NCBI GenBank assembly: GCA_027452205.1
Contig: DAIDGV010000024.1
Span: forward strand, 280,750 to 344,749
DNA: 64,000 nt
DNA from: a candidate division FCPU426 bacterium
GTDB taxonomy: Bacteria; Oederibacteriota; Muellerivitia; Muellerivitales; Muellerivitaceae
Direction of reading: 5' to 3'
In this document: positions 9,764-18,140 of the stretch, piece after piece
Numbering within the stretch: the first letter of the stretch is position 1
Layout of the letters: each line of letters starts with the position of its first letter
Notes under the pieces: generated by a model
Seen by the model: only the letters and a program-made list of their open reading frames with translations
Told to the model about the DNA's origin: nothing
Database searches by the model: none
Position numbers and translations under genes: made by a program

Positions 9764-10225
9764 ATGAAAGCGATCTGGCTAGATAACGGCAATAACATCA
9801 CCGCCGAAGAGCTGAACGCCCAAGGCGTCACTTACGAGCAATTCGAGACCGACGAAACCAAATACCGCGGCCCTCTGGAGCAGATCATGAAGGAACGCGG
9901 CTATGTGACCATGGACCAAGTCAAGATGTGGCCGACGATGGATAATTTCGACATGCTCTGCAAAAAGTTCGTGGGTGAGCATTTGCACACCGACGACGAG
10001 GTGCGTTTCGTGCTGGCTGGTTCCGGCGTGTTCGAGATCCGGAGCCTGGATGACCGCTGGATGAAGGTGATCGTGGAGCCCAAGGATTTCATCCTGGTGC
10101 CCGCCAACCGTTTTCACCGTTTCTACCTGACCGACGAGAAGAACATCCATTGCGTCCGTTTGTTCAAGGACCAATCGGGCTGGACCCCCGTCTACCGTGA
10201 GAACTTGGAGGCAGCCGCGAAGTAA
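9764..10225 (+). CDS. mtnD: Acireductone dioxygenase
   Basis: Cupin metal motif GEHLHTDDEVRFVLAGSGVFEIR and ILVPANRFHRFYLTD. Start placed at ATG 9764 after GGAGGT. Confidence 0.92.
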   Translation: MKAIWLDNGNNITAEELNAQGVTYEQFETDETKYRGPLEQIMKERGYVTMDQVKMWPTMDNFDMLCKKFVGEHLHTDDEVRFVLAGSGVFEIRSLDDRWMKVIVEPKDFILVPANRFHRFYLTDEKNIHCVRLFKDQSGWTPVYRENLEAAAK

Positions 10226-10239
10226 CGAAGGTTCCGCTG

Positions 10240-10270
10240 GGCGGAAAGGTTTTTCCTTTCCGCCTTTTTT
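10240..10270 (+). terminator. Rho-independent terminator after mtnD
   Basis: GGCGGAAAGG-TTTTT-CCTTTCCGCC followed by TTTTTT. Confidence 0.9.
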
Positions 10271-10309
10271 CAACGTGGTCCTGAAAACGTTTGCCTCGCG
10301 ACACACACC

Positions 10310-10894
10310 ATGCCTGACTACATAATCACTCCTGACAAACGAGAGATCCCTTCCAGCCATCTTCTTTCTGAAGAATTGCATCGCCGGGCCCTTTCCGTCG
10401 AGATGGAAGTGAAGGGCACTAATTATAAATGGGAAAGCATCCACTTTTACGATCCCGCCGCGCCTTCGACCCAGTGTTTTTTAGAGCGCAACACCCAATC
10501 TCATGTCTTTAAGATCAGCCTGCCCATGGAAAGCACCGAGGAGTCCTCGGAGATGCAAAGAGCCTTGGTGGAGATATTCCTCCTCGAGGTCGGGGGCAAG
10601 GTTTTCGATATCGAATCCAAAAAAAGCCATGACCTAAAATCTTTTCGTAACCTGTCCAAGGACCTCGCTTCGGATTCCAGTACCGAAGACCTGATCTCTT
10701 TCTCGTCCCGGAACTCAGTGAAATTATCCACTTCGGACATGCTTTGGCTGGTCTTCGCTTGGGCCATGGTCCTCTTGGGACTTTACGTTTATCTTCAGGC
10801 CCCTGAATCACGAAAGGTCCTTGTCCTCTTAGCCGACGCCCTCGCTTTGATCAGCGCCGGCGGGATGACCTATACCCTTACCCGTTCCAAATGA
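10310..10894 (+). CDS. Hypothetical protein with C-terminal membrane helices
   Basis: ORF MPDYIITPDKREIPSSHLL...DMLWLVFAWAMVLLGLYVYL; overlaps queG by 4 nt. Confidence 0.55.
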   Translation: MPDYIITPDKREIPSSHLLSEELHRRALSVEMEVKGTNYKWESIHFYDPAAPSTQCFLERNTQSHVFKISLPMESTEESSEMQRALVEIFLLEVGGKVFDIESKKSHDLKSFRNLSKDLASDSSTEDLISFSSRNSVKLSTSDMLWLVFAWAMVLLGLYVYLQAPESRKVLVLLADALALISAGGMTYTLTRSK

Positions 10895-11805
10895 ACGCCA
10901 CTGAGCGGTCGCAAAACCTGAAAGCCAAAGCTTTCGAGTTGGGTTTTGAGCTGGCGGGGCTCTCCCCCGCGGTCCCTCCTTCCCGTTATACCGATTTCCT
11001 CCACTGGCTTTCCAAGGGCTATGCGGGCGAAATGGGCTATTTGGAACGCCGGAAGGAAGAAAGGGGCGATCCCCAAAGGCTTCTTCCCGGAGCCCGTTCC
11101 ATCCTGTCCGTGGCCCTCAGTTACAATCCTTCGCCGGAGCATTACCCGCTGTTGGAGAAGAATCCCATTTCCTGTTATGCCTGGGGCCGGGACTATCACC
11201 TGGTGGTCAGCGAAAAGTTAGAGCGGCTAAAAGAATATTTCTTAAGCGACATTGACCCAGGCGCTCAAGTGAAGACCTATGTGGATACGGGTCCCCTTTT
11301 GGAAAAGGACTACGCCGCCGCCGCGGGATTGGGTTGGATCGGCAAGAACACCCTGCTCTTGAACAAAAAATTCGGGTCCTTTCTTTTCTTGGGCGAACTC
11401 CTGATCACCACTGAAATGGCCTGCGACGAACCTACCGATAACCTTTGCCGCACTTGCACCGCTTGCATGGATGCCTGCCCGACTCAGGCTTTGGAAGAAC
11501 CAGGTTTGTTGAACGCGACTAAATGTATCAGCTATCTCACCTTGGAACACCGCTCCGGCCTTCCTGCCAATACCCGGTTACATGGCTATTTAGCGGGATG
11601 TGACCTATGCCAGACCGTTTGCCCCTATAACGCGAACGCGCCCAAAGGCCGGGAAGAGGGCTTCCAGCCCCGCCCCGAGATACTGGGCCTTACCTGGGAG
11701 GCGGGACGGACCATGACCGCTGAGGAATTCAAACGATTCACAGAAAATAGTGCTTTAGAGCGGGTGAAATATCCTATGTGGGTCCGCAATACCCAATCTT
11801 CCTGA
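10891..11805 (+). CDS. queG: Epoxyqueuosine reductase
   Basis: GLGWIGKNTLLLNKKFGSFLFLGELLIT, ferredoxin motifs CRTCTACMDACPTQAL and CDLCQTVCPYN. Confidence 0.95.
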   Translation: MNATERSQNLKAKAFELGFELAGLSPAVPPSRYTDFLHWLSKGYAGEMGYLERRKEERGDPQRLLPGARSILSVALSYNPSPEHYPLLEKNPISCYAWGRDYHLVVSEKLERLKEYFLSDIDPGAQVKTYVDTGPLLEKDYAAAAGLGWIGKNTLLLNKKFGSFLFLGELLITTEMACDEPTDNLCRTCTACMDACPTQALEEPGLLNATKCISYLTLEHRSGLPANTRLHGYLAGCDLCQTVCPYNANAPKGREEGFQPRPEILGLTWEAGRTMTAEEFKRFTENSALERVKYPMWVRNTQSS

Positions 11806-11933
11806 CAAATCATTGATTAACAGATTAACCCACCGCAATTGTTTCTGGTTGAAAGGCTTCCCCTGACTGGAAATAATCGTTAGCCATTGTTAACGAGATT
11901 GAACCCAGTTCATCATTCAAGGGTGGATCCTTT

Positions 11934-12908
11934 ATGTTCAGCAAAAATCGTTATTACCTTTTACTTCTGCTGCTGATCCTACCCGGGATGGCCTTGGCCT
12001 ATACCACTGATGATTATTTTCACGGGGCGCTGACCTATTACCAACAAAGGAACTATGAACAAGCGATCCGTTATTTGAAATTCGTTGTACAGAACGATCC
12101 GAATAACTGGCAGGCCTATCAGATCCTGGGCAATTGTTACCATGACCTGCACGATGACGTGTCCGCCTTGGCGGCTTATGACAAAAGTTTGGCGGCCAAC
12201 CCGAACAATCCGGGACTGAAGGCTTACGCGGACAACCTTCGCGCCGCCAGCCCCACGCCCACCCCTCCGCCCGAAGCCAAGGAAAAAGCCTTTGTCCGGG
12301 AATACTACGAGGGTAAGGACCTGCAGGAACATGCCCGAACCCAACTGGCCGATTATGGTAAGGACCATCCCTTGGGACGGGAGGACCGCAACATAGTCAA
12401 TTATGGAATGGCCACTTGCGCCCGGGATGACCGGCGGTTCCAACTGGGTTTCAGCTTTTTGGGACCGACCTTAGTGGGTTTGGACGCCGGCTTGTCCCTC
12501 GATCCCACGACCAATCTGGGTTTTACCGGCATCTATATTCCCGGTTCCCTTTTCGGCGAATCGAATTTTTCCTATTACGCGATTGAGCCACGGATCAAGT
12601 TCTACTCCAGCCCGAAAGACGCCACTTTCTTCATCGGTCTCGGGTTGCTTTTTGGCGCCGCCAACGATGGTTCCACCGATGTCAGCTCCAGTTGGATAGG
12701 ACCTAACTTCAAGTTCGGCTTAAGTCTGGTGGATTCGAATGGGCTATATTTTGAGTTGGATTGGTCCGTCGGCGCCATCATCGCCAGTTCCACGACCACG
12801 ACCAGCACTTTTGATTTCAATACGGAGACCTACACCAACTCTCCCAGCACCACCAGCGCGGCGGTACCCGCCCTCATTCCGTCCATCCGCATTGGCATGA
12901 TCTTATAA
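11934..12908 (+). CDS. Secreted TPR protein with C-terminal beta-barrel-like region
   Basis: Signal peptide, TPR-like repeats (DYFHGALTYYQQRNYEQAIRYLKFVV), proline linker, alternating C-terminal strands. Confidence 0.65.
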   Translation: MFSKNRYYLLLLLLILPGMALAYTTDDYFHGALTYYQQRNYEQAIRYLKFVVQNDPNNWQAYQILGNCYHDLHDDVSALAAYDKSLAANPNNPGLKAYADNLRAASPTPTPPPEAKEKAFVREYYEGKDLQEHARTQLADYGKDHPLGREDRNIVNYGMATCARDDRRFQLGFSFLGPTLVGLDAGLSLDPTTNLGFTGIYIPGSLFGESNFSYYAIEPRIKFYSSPKDATFFIGLGLLFGAANDGSTDVSSSWIGPNFKFGLSLVDSNGLYFELDWSVGAIIASSTTTTSTFDFNTETYTNSPSTTSAAVPALIPSIRIGMIL

Positions 12909-12922
12909 CCGGTGGCGGAAGG

Positions 12923-14365
12923 TCACCGGGACCGTTTCGTTCTCTTTTCCAGTTCGCTTCCCCGGCGGATCAGGAAGACGAATTGCCGGTTGTCGGGCAT
13001 CAGTTTCCAAACAACATAACGGTTCAGGAAATGTCGGTAATAATCGGGAAATTGCAGGTTATCCAACATCAGAAGGTCCGGTTGGGTACGGGCCAAGTCC
13101 CTCAACAATCGGCTTTGTAAGGTCGGAGCTAAGGGTCCATAAAAGGCCGGCAAGGCATAGACCATCCCCGAGGGCGGCCTGGCGGGCAGGGCAAAATAAA
13201 AGGTCGTGTCATCTCCCAAATAAAAGAAGGTCTCCTGGGGTTTCAATAGGCCGCGGATACGGTCCGCCAGCCGGTAGGTAATGACAAAAGAAGCGTCGTA
13301 CTTTTTCAGCGACAACTGTTCCATGTTCAAGGAATAGTTAGGCGCTTCGTAGAGGACCAAAAGGAATAAACAGATCGCTCCCGATATATGCCCGATCTTG
13401 TTTTTAAATTTCTCATTCCACAGAACGATCGACCAGCCTCCCGCCACCGCCGTCATCGGCAGCCACAATTGATAGTAGTGATTGAAAAAATGGGCCGGCA
13501 TGGCGATCAACAAAAATATGCCCGCCGAGAAGGCGGCCAATAAGAGCCAGAACTTGGTGTAGGTCCGATAGGTCAAGAATACCGCGCTGGCGATCACCAG
13601 CAACAAAGGCGCTAAGAACCAGGTACAGCGGGGGAAAAGCCATTCTCCTCTCAGACCTTCCATCAAATTCGCCGCGACATCACCCACGTAATACCGGTTA
13701 AAAAGAACAACCGCTCCATAAAAATCGTCCCATTGACCGGTCCATTTAAAACAGAGAAAGACCCCCGACCACAAAAGAACACTGGGAAATAATAAACCAA
13801 GGGATAGTTTGACCCTCTCTTTCCAACGCTCCTTCCCCTTTTGAAAAAAGAGCAAAGCTAACAACAACAAGACACCGGGAAGGACGGCCTGCGGCTTATA
13901 AAAACTGGCCAAGGCAAAACAAACACCCGCCCCTACAAGGCGGTCCATTCTCATCCCGGCGGATAGGGTGAAAAAGAACCCGGCGGTCAAAAAGACATTG
14001 ATGAAGACTTCCACATTGGGCTGATTGGCTTGCAGAAGGGCGTCCGAACAGAAGGCTGTCCAAAAAAGCGCGGCCCATAGACCGGCGGCGCTCCCAAAGA
14101 GAGAGCCCGCAGCATAAACCCCGGCCAGGGTCAAAACCGCCGCTAGGACGCCCAAGGCGTAGACTTCGGAAGGGCCGTAAGGAACGATCTTTTCCATGAG
14201 CCAATTCGTCACATGGATGCCGGGCGGTTTATTGTCCCAAAGGTCCGAATAAAGATGCCGGCCCCGGTTCATCTCATGGCCCATGACCGCATAGGTCGCT
14301 ATATCACGCTCCAACGGTTCCGAATAACTGTGCCACCGCTGGGCTGCGATCACGAAGATCATCAA
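12923..14365 (-). CDS. GT39/ArnT-like multi-pass membrane glycosyltransferase
   Basis: ERDIATYAVMGHEMNRGRHLYSDLWDNKPPG motif plus many TM helices. Confidence 0.8.
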   Translation of the reverse strand: MMIFVIAAQRWHSYSEPLERDIATYAVMGHEMNRGRHLYSDLWDNKPPGIHVTNWLMEKIVPYGPSEVYALGVLAAVLTLAGVYAAGSLFGSAAGLWAALFWTAFCSDALLQANQPNVEVFINVFLTAGFFFTLSAGMRMDRLVGAGVCFALASFYKPQAVLPGVLLLLALLFFQKGKERWKERVKLSLGLLFPSVLLWSGVFLCFKWTGQWDDFYGAVVLFNRYYVGDVAANLMEGLRGEWLFPRCTWFLAPLLLVIASAVFLTYRTYTKFWLLLAAFSAGIFLLIAMPAHFFNHYYQLWLPMTAVAGGWSIVLWNEKFKNKIGHISGAICLFLLVLYEAPNYSLNMEQLSLKKYDASFVITYRLADRIRGLLKPQETFFYLGDDTTFYFALPARPPSGMVYALPAFYGPLAPTLQSRLLRDLARTQPDLLMLDNLQFPDYYRHFLNRYVVWKLMPDNRQFVFLIRRGSELEKRTKRSR

Positions 14366-14434
14366 GAAAAAGAAAAAAAGAAGGAAGCGCGGAGAGGATG
14401 GGGCTTGATCTAAGATAAAGCGCCTCCTCGCAGA

Positions 14435-15178
14435 TTATTCCGGCAGGGGTATCTTGGGAGCCTTGTCCAAAGAGGCCCCTATTTTAAAGAACTCATCCAT
14501 CTGTTGTTTCAAAAGGCCTAAGTTGACACCCATATATTCAGCGGGCAATTGGGCCCACTTTTCGAGGGCTTTTTCGTAAAGACCCTGGGTCCCGACTTTA
14601 TTGCCTTTTTTCATGTGTTCCAAGGCGATCGCCGCTTGGATGATCCCCTGGTAATGCAGCCGGTCCAGCCCCTCCGAGGGGTGCCAGATATCTTCCAACA
14701 TCTCGTGGCACTCGAAATAAGCGCCCGAGTTAAAGAGACGGATGCCTTCCAAATATTCATGTGGATATTTTTCCGGGGCGTCCCAATCCTTGGTGGAGAC
14801 TTCCTCGATCAGGGTTTGGTCCGCTTCGGGGAACTGGTAGGTCTTGAGGTCCTGGGGTTTCACCCAGGCGAAATCCGCGCACTCGATCGGTTTGGGCGTG
14901 CCGCTCTTGAGGCCGCAGAGGAAGATATTGAGCCGCACCGACCGGGTGGGATAGTGATAAGTGACGATCTTGTAGAACTTGCGGATGTAGACTTCGATGT
15001 CGAGCTCTTCTTTCAGCTCGCGAATGACGCACTCTTCCAGCGTCTCGCCGATCTCTTTTTTACCGCCCGGCAGTTCCCAAAAACCGCCGAAAGAGTCCCC
15101 TTCCCGGCGTTTGCTGATCAGGTATTTGCCGTTCTCATAGACCAAAGCGGCGCCAACTTCGAGGGGTGATTGGCTCAT
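14435..15178 (-). CDS. Fused NUDIX hydrolase and DUF309 domain protein
   Basis: Nudix box GGKKEIGETLEECVIRELKEELDI, then YLEGIRLFNSGAYFECHEMLEDIWHPSEGLDRLHYQGIIQAAIALEHMKKGN (DUF309-like) in one ORF. Confidence 0.85.
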   Translation of the reverse strand: MSQSPLEVGAALVYENGKYLISKRREGDSFGGFWELPGGKKEIGETLEECVIRELKEELDIEVYIRKFYKIVTYHYPTRSVRLNIFLCGLKSGTPKPIECADFAWVKPQDLKTYQFPEADQTLIEEVSTKDWDAPEKYPHEYLEGIRLFNSGAYFECHEMLEDIWHPSEGLDRLHYQGIIQAAIALEHMKKGNKVGTQGLYEKALEKWAQLPAEYMGVNLGLLKQQMDEFFKIGASLDKAPKIPLPE

Positions 15179-15531
15179 ACTTTCCTTCTGGCACGTTGAT
15201 TTCGACGGCGTTTCTTCAATTTCTTCCGCTGGAACGTCATCTTTGCTTTTCTTTTGGGGCGGGGCAGTTTTTCACCGGCCACAAAACGGACCTTCCGTTC
15301 TTTCGACAGGGATTTTACCTGATACTCGCGCCTGAGGGCCGTGGAGTAATCGCCCTGGGGTTCCTGAAAGACCAGCGTGACTGGTCCGTGGGTGGCGGTA
15401 TATTTGGCGCCCTTGCCGTTATTGTGGCTCTCGATGCGCTTTTCAACATCCTTGGCGATGCCGGTGTAATAGGAACCGTCCGCGCATTCGGCGACATAAA
15501 GCGACCACTCCGCTTTGGAGCGCCGTTTCAT
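15175..15531 (-). CDS. GIY-YIG domain protein with basic C-terminal tail
   Basis: WSLYVAECADGSYYTGIAKDVEKRIESHNNGKGAKYT; tail KRKAKMTFQRKKLKKRRRNQRARRKV. Confidence 0.88.
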   Translation of the reverse strand: MKRRSKAEWSLYVAECADGSYYTGIAKDVEKRIESHNNGKGAKYTATHGPVTLVFQEPQGDYSTALRREYQVKSLSKERKVRFVAGEKLPRPKRKAKMTFQRKKLKKRRRNQRARRKV

Positions 15532-15540
15532 TCGGTTTCC

Positions 15541-16368
15541 CTAGCTAACGAACTCGATCTCGCCCACCGGCGGGATGAGTTTGTGCTTTTCCCCTTCGCC
15601 CAAAAAGGCGCGGATCGCGTTGCGGCCCTCGTCGCCCATCTCGACCGTGCGTTCGTTCACCCACATCCCCACGAAACGGTCGGCCACGTCCTTGGAAAGT
15701 CCCCGGCCAAAGGCCAAGGCGTAATCCAAAGCGGCTTCGCGGTTGTCCAACGAGTATTGGATGGATTGTTTGAGCTGCTTGGAAACCTTCTTCTTGATGT
15801 CTTCCGGCAGGTCCCGGCGGATGGCGTTTACGCCCATCGGCAGCACCATGCCGGTCTTTTTGAACCACCATTCGCCCATGTCGACGATCTTGTGGAAACC
15901 CTTCTCCTGGTAGGTCAATTGGCCTTCATGGATGATAAGCCCCGCGTCCACGTTACCCTTGGCGACCTCATCCATGATCTGGTCGAAGTCCACGATGACC
16001 TCTTGGAAATCCGGGAAGCAAAGCTTGAGCGACAGATAAGCGCTTGTCATTTTGCCCGGGATGGCGATCTTCTTACCCTTGAGGCTTTCGAGCGATACCG
16101 GCTTGTTGGCGATGATCATTGGGCCATAATTTTTACCAATAGAGCCGCCGTGGGTCAGGATGGCATAGAGGTCCTTCACATAGGCGTAAGCGTGCGCCGA
16201 GATGGCGGTCACTTCCATACGCCCTTCTTTGGCCCAGACGTTCAGGGTTTGGATGTCTTTAAGGACGTGTTCATACTCGATACCTTCGGTGTCGATCTTG
16301 TTCTTGGCCAGGCCATAGAACATGAAAGCGTCATCGGCGTCGGGGCTGTGGGCTAAACGGATCTTCAT
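15541..16368 (-). CDS. mqnD: 1,4-dihydroxy-6-naphthoate synthase-like protein (futalosine pathway)
   Basis: HSPDADDAFMFYGLA, ISAHAYAYVKDLYAILTHGGSIGKNYGPMIIAN, DAGLIIHEGQLTY. Confidence 0.8.
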   Translation of the reverse strand: MKIRLAHSPDADDAFMFYGLAKNKIDTEGIEYEHVLKDIQTLNVWAKEGRMEVTAISAHAYAYVKDLYAILTHGGSIGKNYGPMIIANKPVSLESLKGKKIAIPGKMTSAYLSLKLCFPDFQEVIVDFDQIMDEVAKGNVDAGLIIHEGQLTYQEKGFHKIVDMGEWWFKKTGMVLPMGVNAIRRDLPEDIKKKVSKQLKQSIQYSLDNREAALDYALAFGRGLSKDVADRFVGMWVNERTVEMGDEGRNAIRAFLGEGEKHKLIPPVGEIEFVS

Positions 16369-16433
16369 AACGGGTCCTTTACGAGGGGAATTTTCGAGCG
16401 GCAGTTTACCTTTTCAGACAGGAAAAATCATTA

Positions 16434-16531
16434 GCCGCAGATGTACGCCAATTTTCGCAATAACAAAAAGGAAAAATCGATCGAATCTTGTGCCTTTTAT
16501 TTATGGCGATAATCTGCGTTAATTTGCGGCC
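16434..16531. repeat. Class I palindromic intergenic element, copy A
   Basis: GCCGCAGATGTACGCCAATTTTCGCAA...GATAATCTGCGTTAATTTGCGGCC; inverted termini; resembles 55271-55342. Confidence 0.75.
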
Positions 16532-16535
16532 AATA

Positions 16536-17261
16536 TTAAGGTAAATGTTCCAAGATGGCTTTGAGTACCTTTTCAGTATCGGAAAGGTCCTCAAAGACAT
16601 AATCCGGGCCCTCGGCCCTCAAAACATCGATGGAATAGTTACTGGTCGCGACCGCGATGACCCGGACATGCAAGTGACGGCCGCAATGGATGTCGTTGGG
16701 GGTATCCCCGATCAGCACAATCTCTTTGCGCGAGAACTTGTGCCCGGCGTATTTTTCGGCCGCGTCCAGTCCCCTTTGGGGCAGATCGGACCTTTGTCGG
16801 GTCCCGTCCCCGAAGGCGCCGAATGGAAAATATTGGTTCAGGTCATGGGGTTGAAGCTTGATCCGGGCCCCTTCCTCGAAATTGCCGGTCAAAAGACCCA
16901 TCAGGATCTCCGGGTGTTCATGCAATCGCTGGATCAGGGAAACGACTCCCGGTTTGAGAATGATGTAATCGGGCCGTTCAGTTACCTTGGCCCGGAGCGC
17001 CTTTAAGTATTCGTCTCTCATTATCGGCAAAAGTTGAGTGACCCTTTCCTCAGGAATACTATTCAAACCCAGGATGTCGTAGAAGATCTGAGGGTCCGTC
17101 TTGCCGCCTTGGCGGTATTGAGAGGTGTCGATCGTTCGGGGATCACCGATATCCTTGAATATCTTTTCAAGGACTTCTTTGACCGGGTCTTTCCAAATAG
17201 CCCGGGAAGTGCCCAGAATGGTGCCGTCGATATCAAAAAGAACGAGCCGGGAGGGTTTCAT
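16536..17261 (-). CDS. HAD-superfamily hydrolase, copy 1
   Basis: VLFDIDGTILGTSRA, LLTGNFEEGARIKL, EIVLIGDTPNDIHCGR. Confidence 0.88.
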   Translation of the reverse strand: MKPSRLVLFDIDGTILGTSRAIWKDPVKEVLEKIFKDIGDPRTIDTSQYRQGGKTDPQIFYDILGLNSIPEERVTQLLPIMRDEYLKALRAKVTERPDYIILKPGVVSLIQRLHEHPEILMGLLTGNFEEGARIKLQPHDLNQYFPFGAFGDGTRQRSDLPQRGLDAAEKYAGHKFSRKEIVLIGDTPNDIHCGRHLHVRVIAVATSNYSIDVLRAEGPDYVFEDLSDTEKVLKAILEHLP

Positions 17262-17287
17262 AAACGCAGTTTACAAGATTTTTTAGA

Positions 17288-17343
17288 TGTCATTGCGAGG
17301 AATGCGCCGCGAATAGCGGCGTGAATATGACGAAGCAATCTCA
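17288..17343. repeat. REP-like GTCATTGCGAGG...GAAGCAATCTC element
   Basis: GTCATTGCGAGGAATGCGCCGCGAATAGCGGCGTGAATATGACGAAGCAATCTC with CGCCGC/GCGGCG central hairpin. Confidence 0.8.
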
Positions 17344-17384
17344 GTTTTAATAGGATCTTTCCCAAATGACACCTATTTACAAAA

Positions 17385-18140
17385 TTAGACTGGAGACAGG
17401 ATGGCAGAAAGGACTTTTGAAGTCTCCGATAGGTTCGCAAAAAGGAAATCCGGCCCTTCGGCCTTCAAGGTCTCGAGGGAGTAGCTGCCCGTCGCCACCG
17501 CCACCGCCCGGGCGCCCAGGGCCTCGACACAGCGCACGTCGCTGGGTGTGTCCCCAATGACCACCACATCCTTCCCCAAAAAGTGATGCCCCTTATGATA
17601 TTTGGCCTTTTCCACCGCCATGTCGGGCAGTTCGTCCCGGTGTTTGGCTCGGTCGCCGAAAGCGCCCATTTTAAAATCGAAATACTTCTCCAGGCCGTGG
17701 GTCGAAAGCTTGAGCCGTGCCGCCCCTTCGGAGTTCCCCGTCAGGAGGGAGAGAACGACGTCCTTGCGTTGGTGAAGGTCCGTCAGCAATTCATGGACAC
17801 CGGGTTTAAGTTCGGTGGTTTCAGGACCCTTGATGATCTTGGAGAGTCGTTTGAGATATTCCTCTAAAAGCTTCGGCATCCAGTCGTAAATTTCCTCTTC
17901 GCTGATGCAAATGCCTTCGAAGAGTTCGAACACTACCTGGGCGTCGGTCTTGCCGCTGGGCCGGTGTCGATAAGGGTCCACTCCGATGTTGGTGATGTCC
18001 CTAATGACATCCCGCATCAGGTCCACTTCACCCATGAGCACTTCGTCGCCGGTCTCGGCATTGGGGATCTTCCAGGCGTCTTCTTTGGCGGATAAAAGGG
18101 TGCCATCGATATCGAAAAGGACTAAATGGGTAGGATGCAA
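17385..18140 (-). CDS. HAD-superfamily hydrolase, copy 2
   Basis: LVLFDIDGTLLSAKEDAW, LLTGNSEGAARLKL, DVVVIGDTPSDVRCVEAL. Confidence 0.88.
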   Translation of the reverse strand: MHPTHLVLFDIDGTLLSAKEDAWKIPNAETGDEVLMGEVDLMRDVIRDITNIGVDPYRHRPSGKTDAQVVFELFEGICISEEEIYDWMPKLLEEYLKRLSKIIKGPETTELKPGVHELLTDLHQRKDVVLSLLTGNSEGAARLKLSTHGLEKYFDFKMGAFGDRAKHRDELPDMAVEKAKYHKGHHFLGKDVVVIGDTPSDVRCVEALGARAVAVATGSYSLETLKAEGPDFLFANLSETSKVLSAILSPV

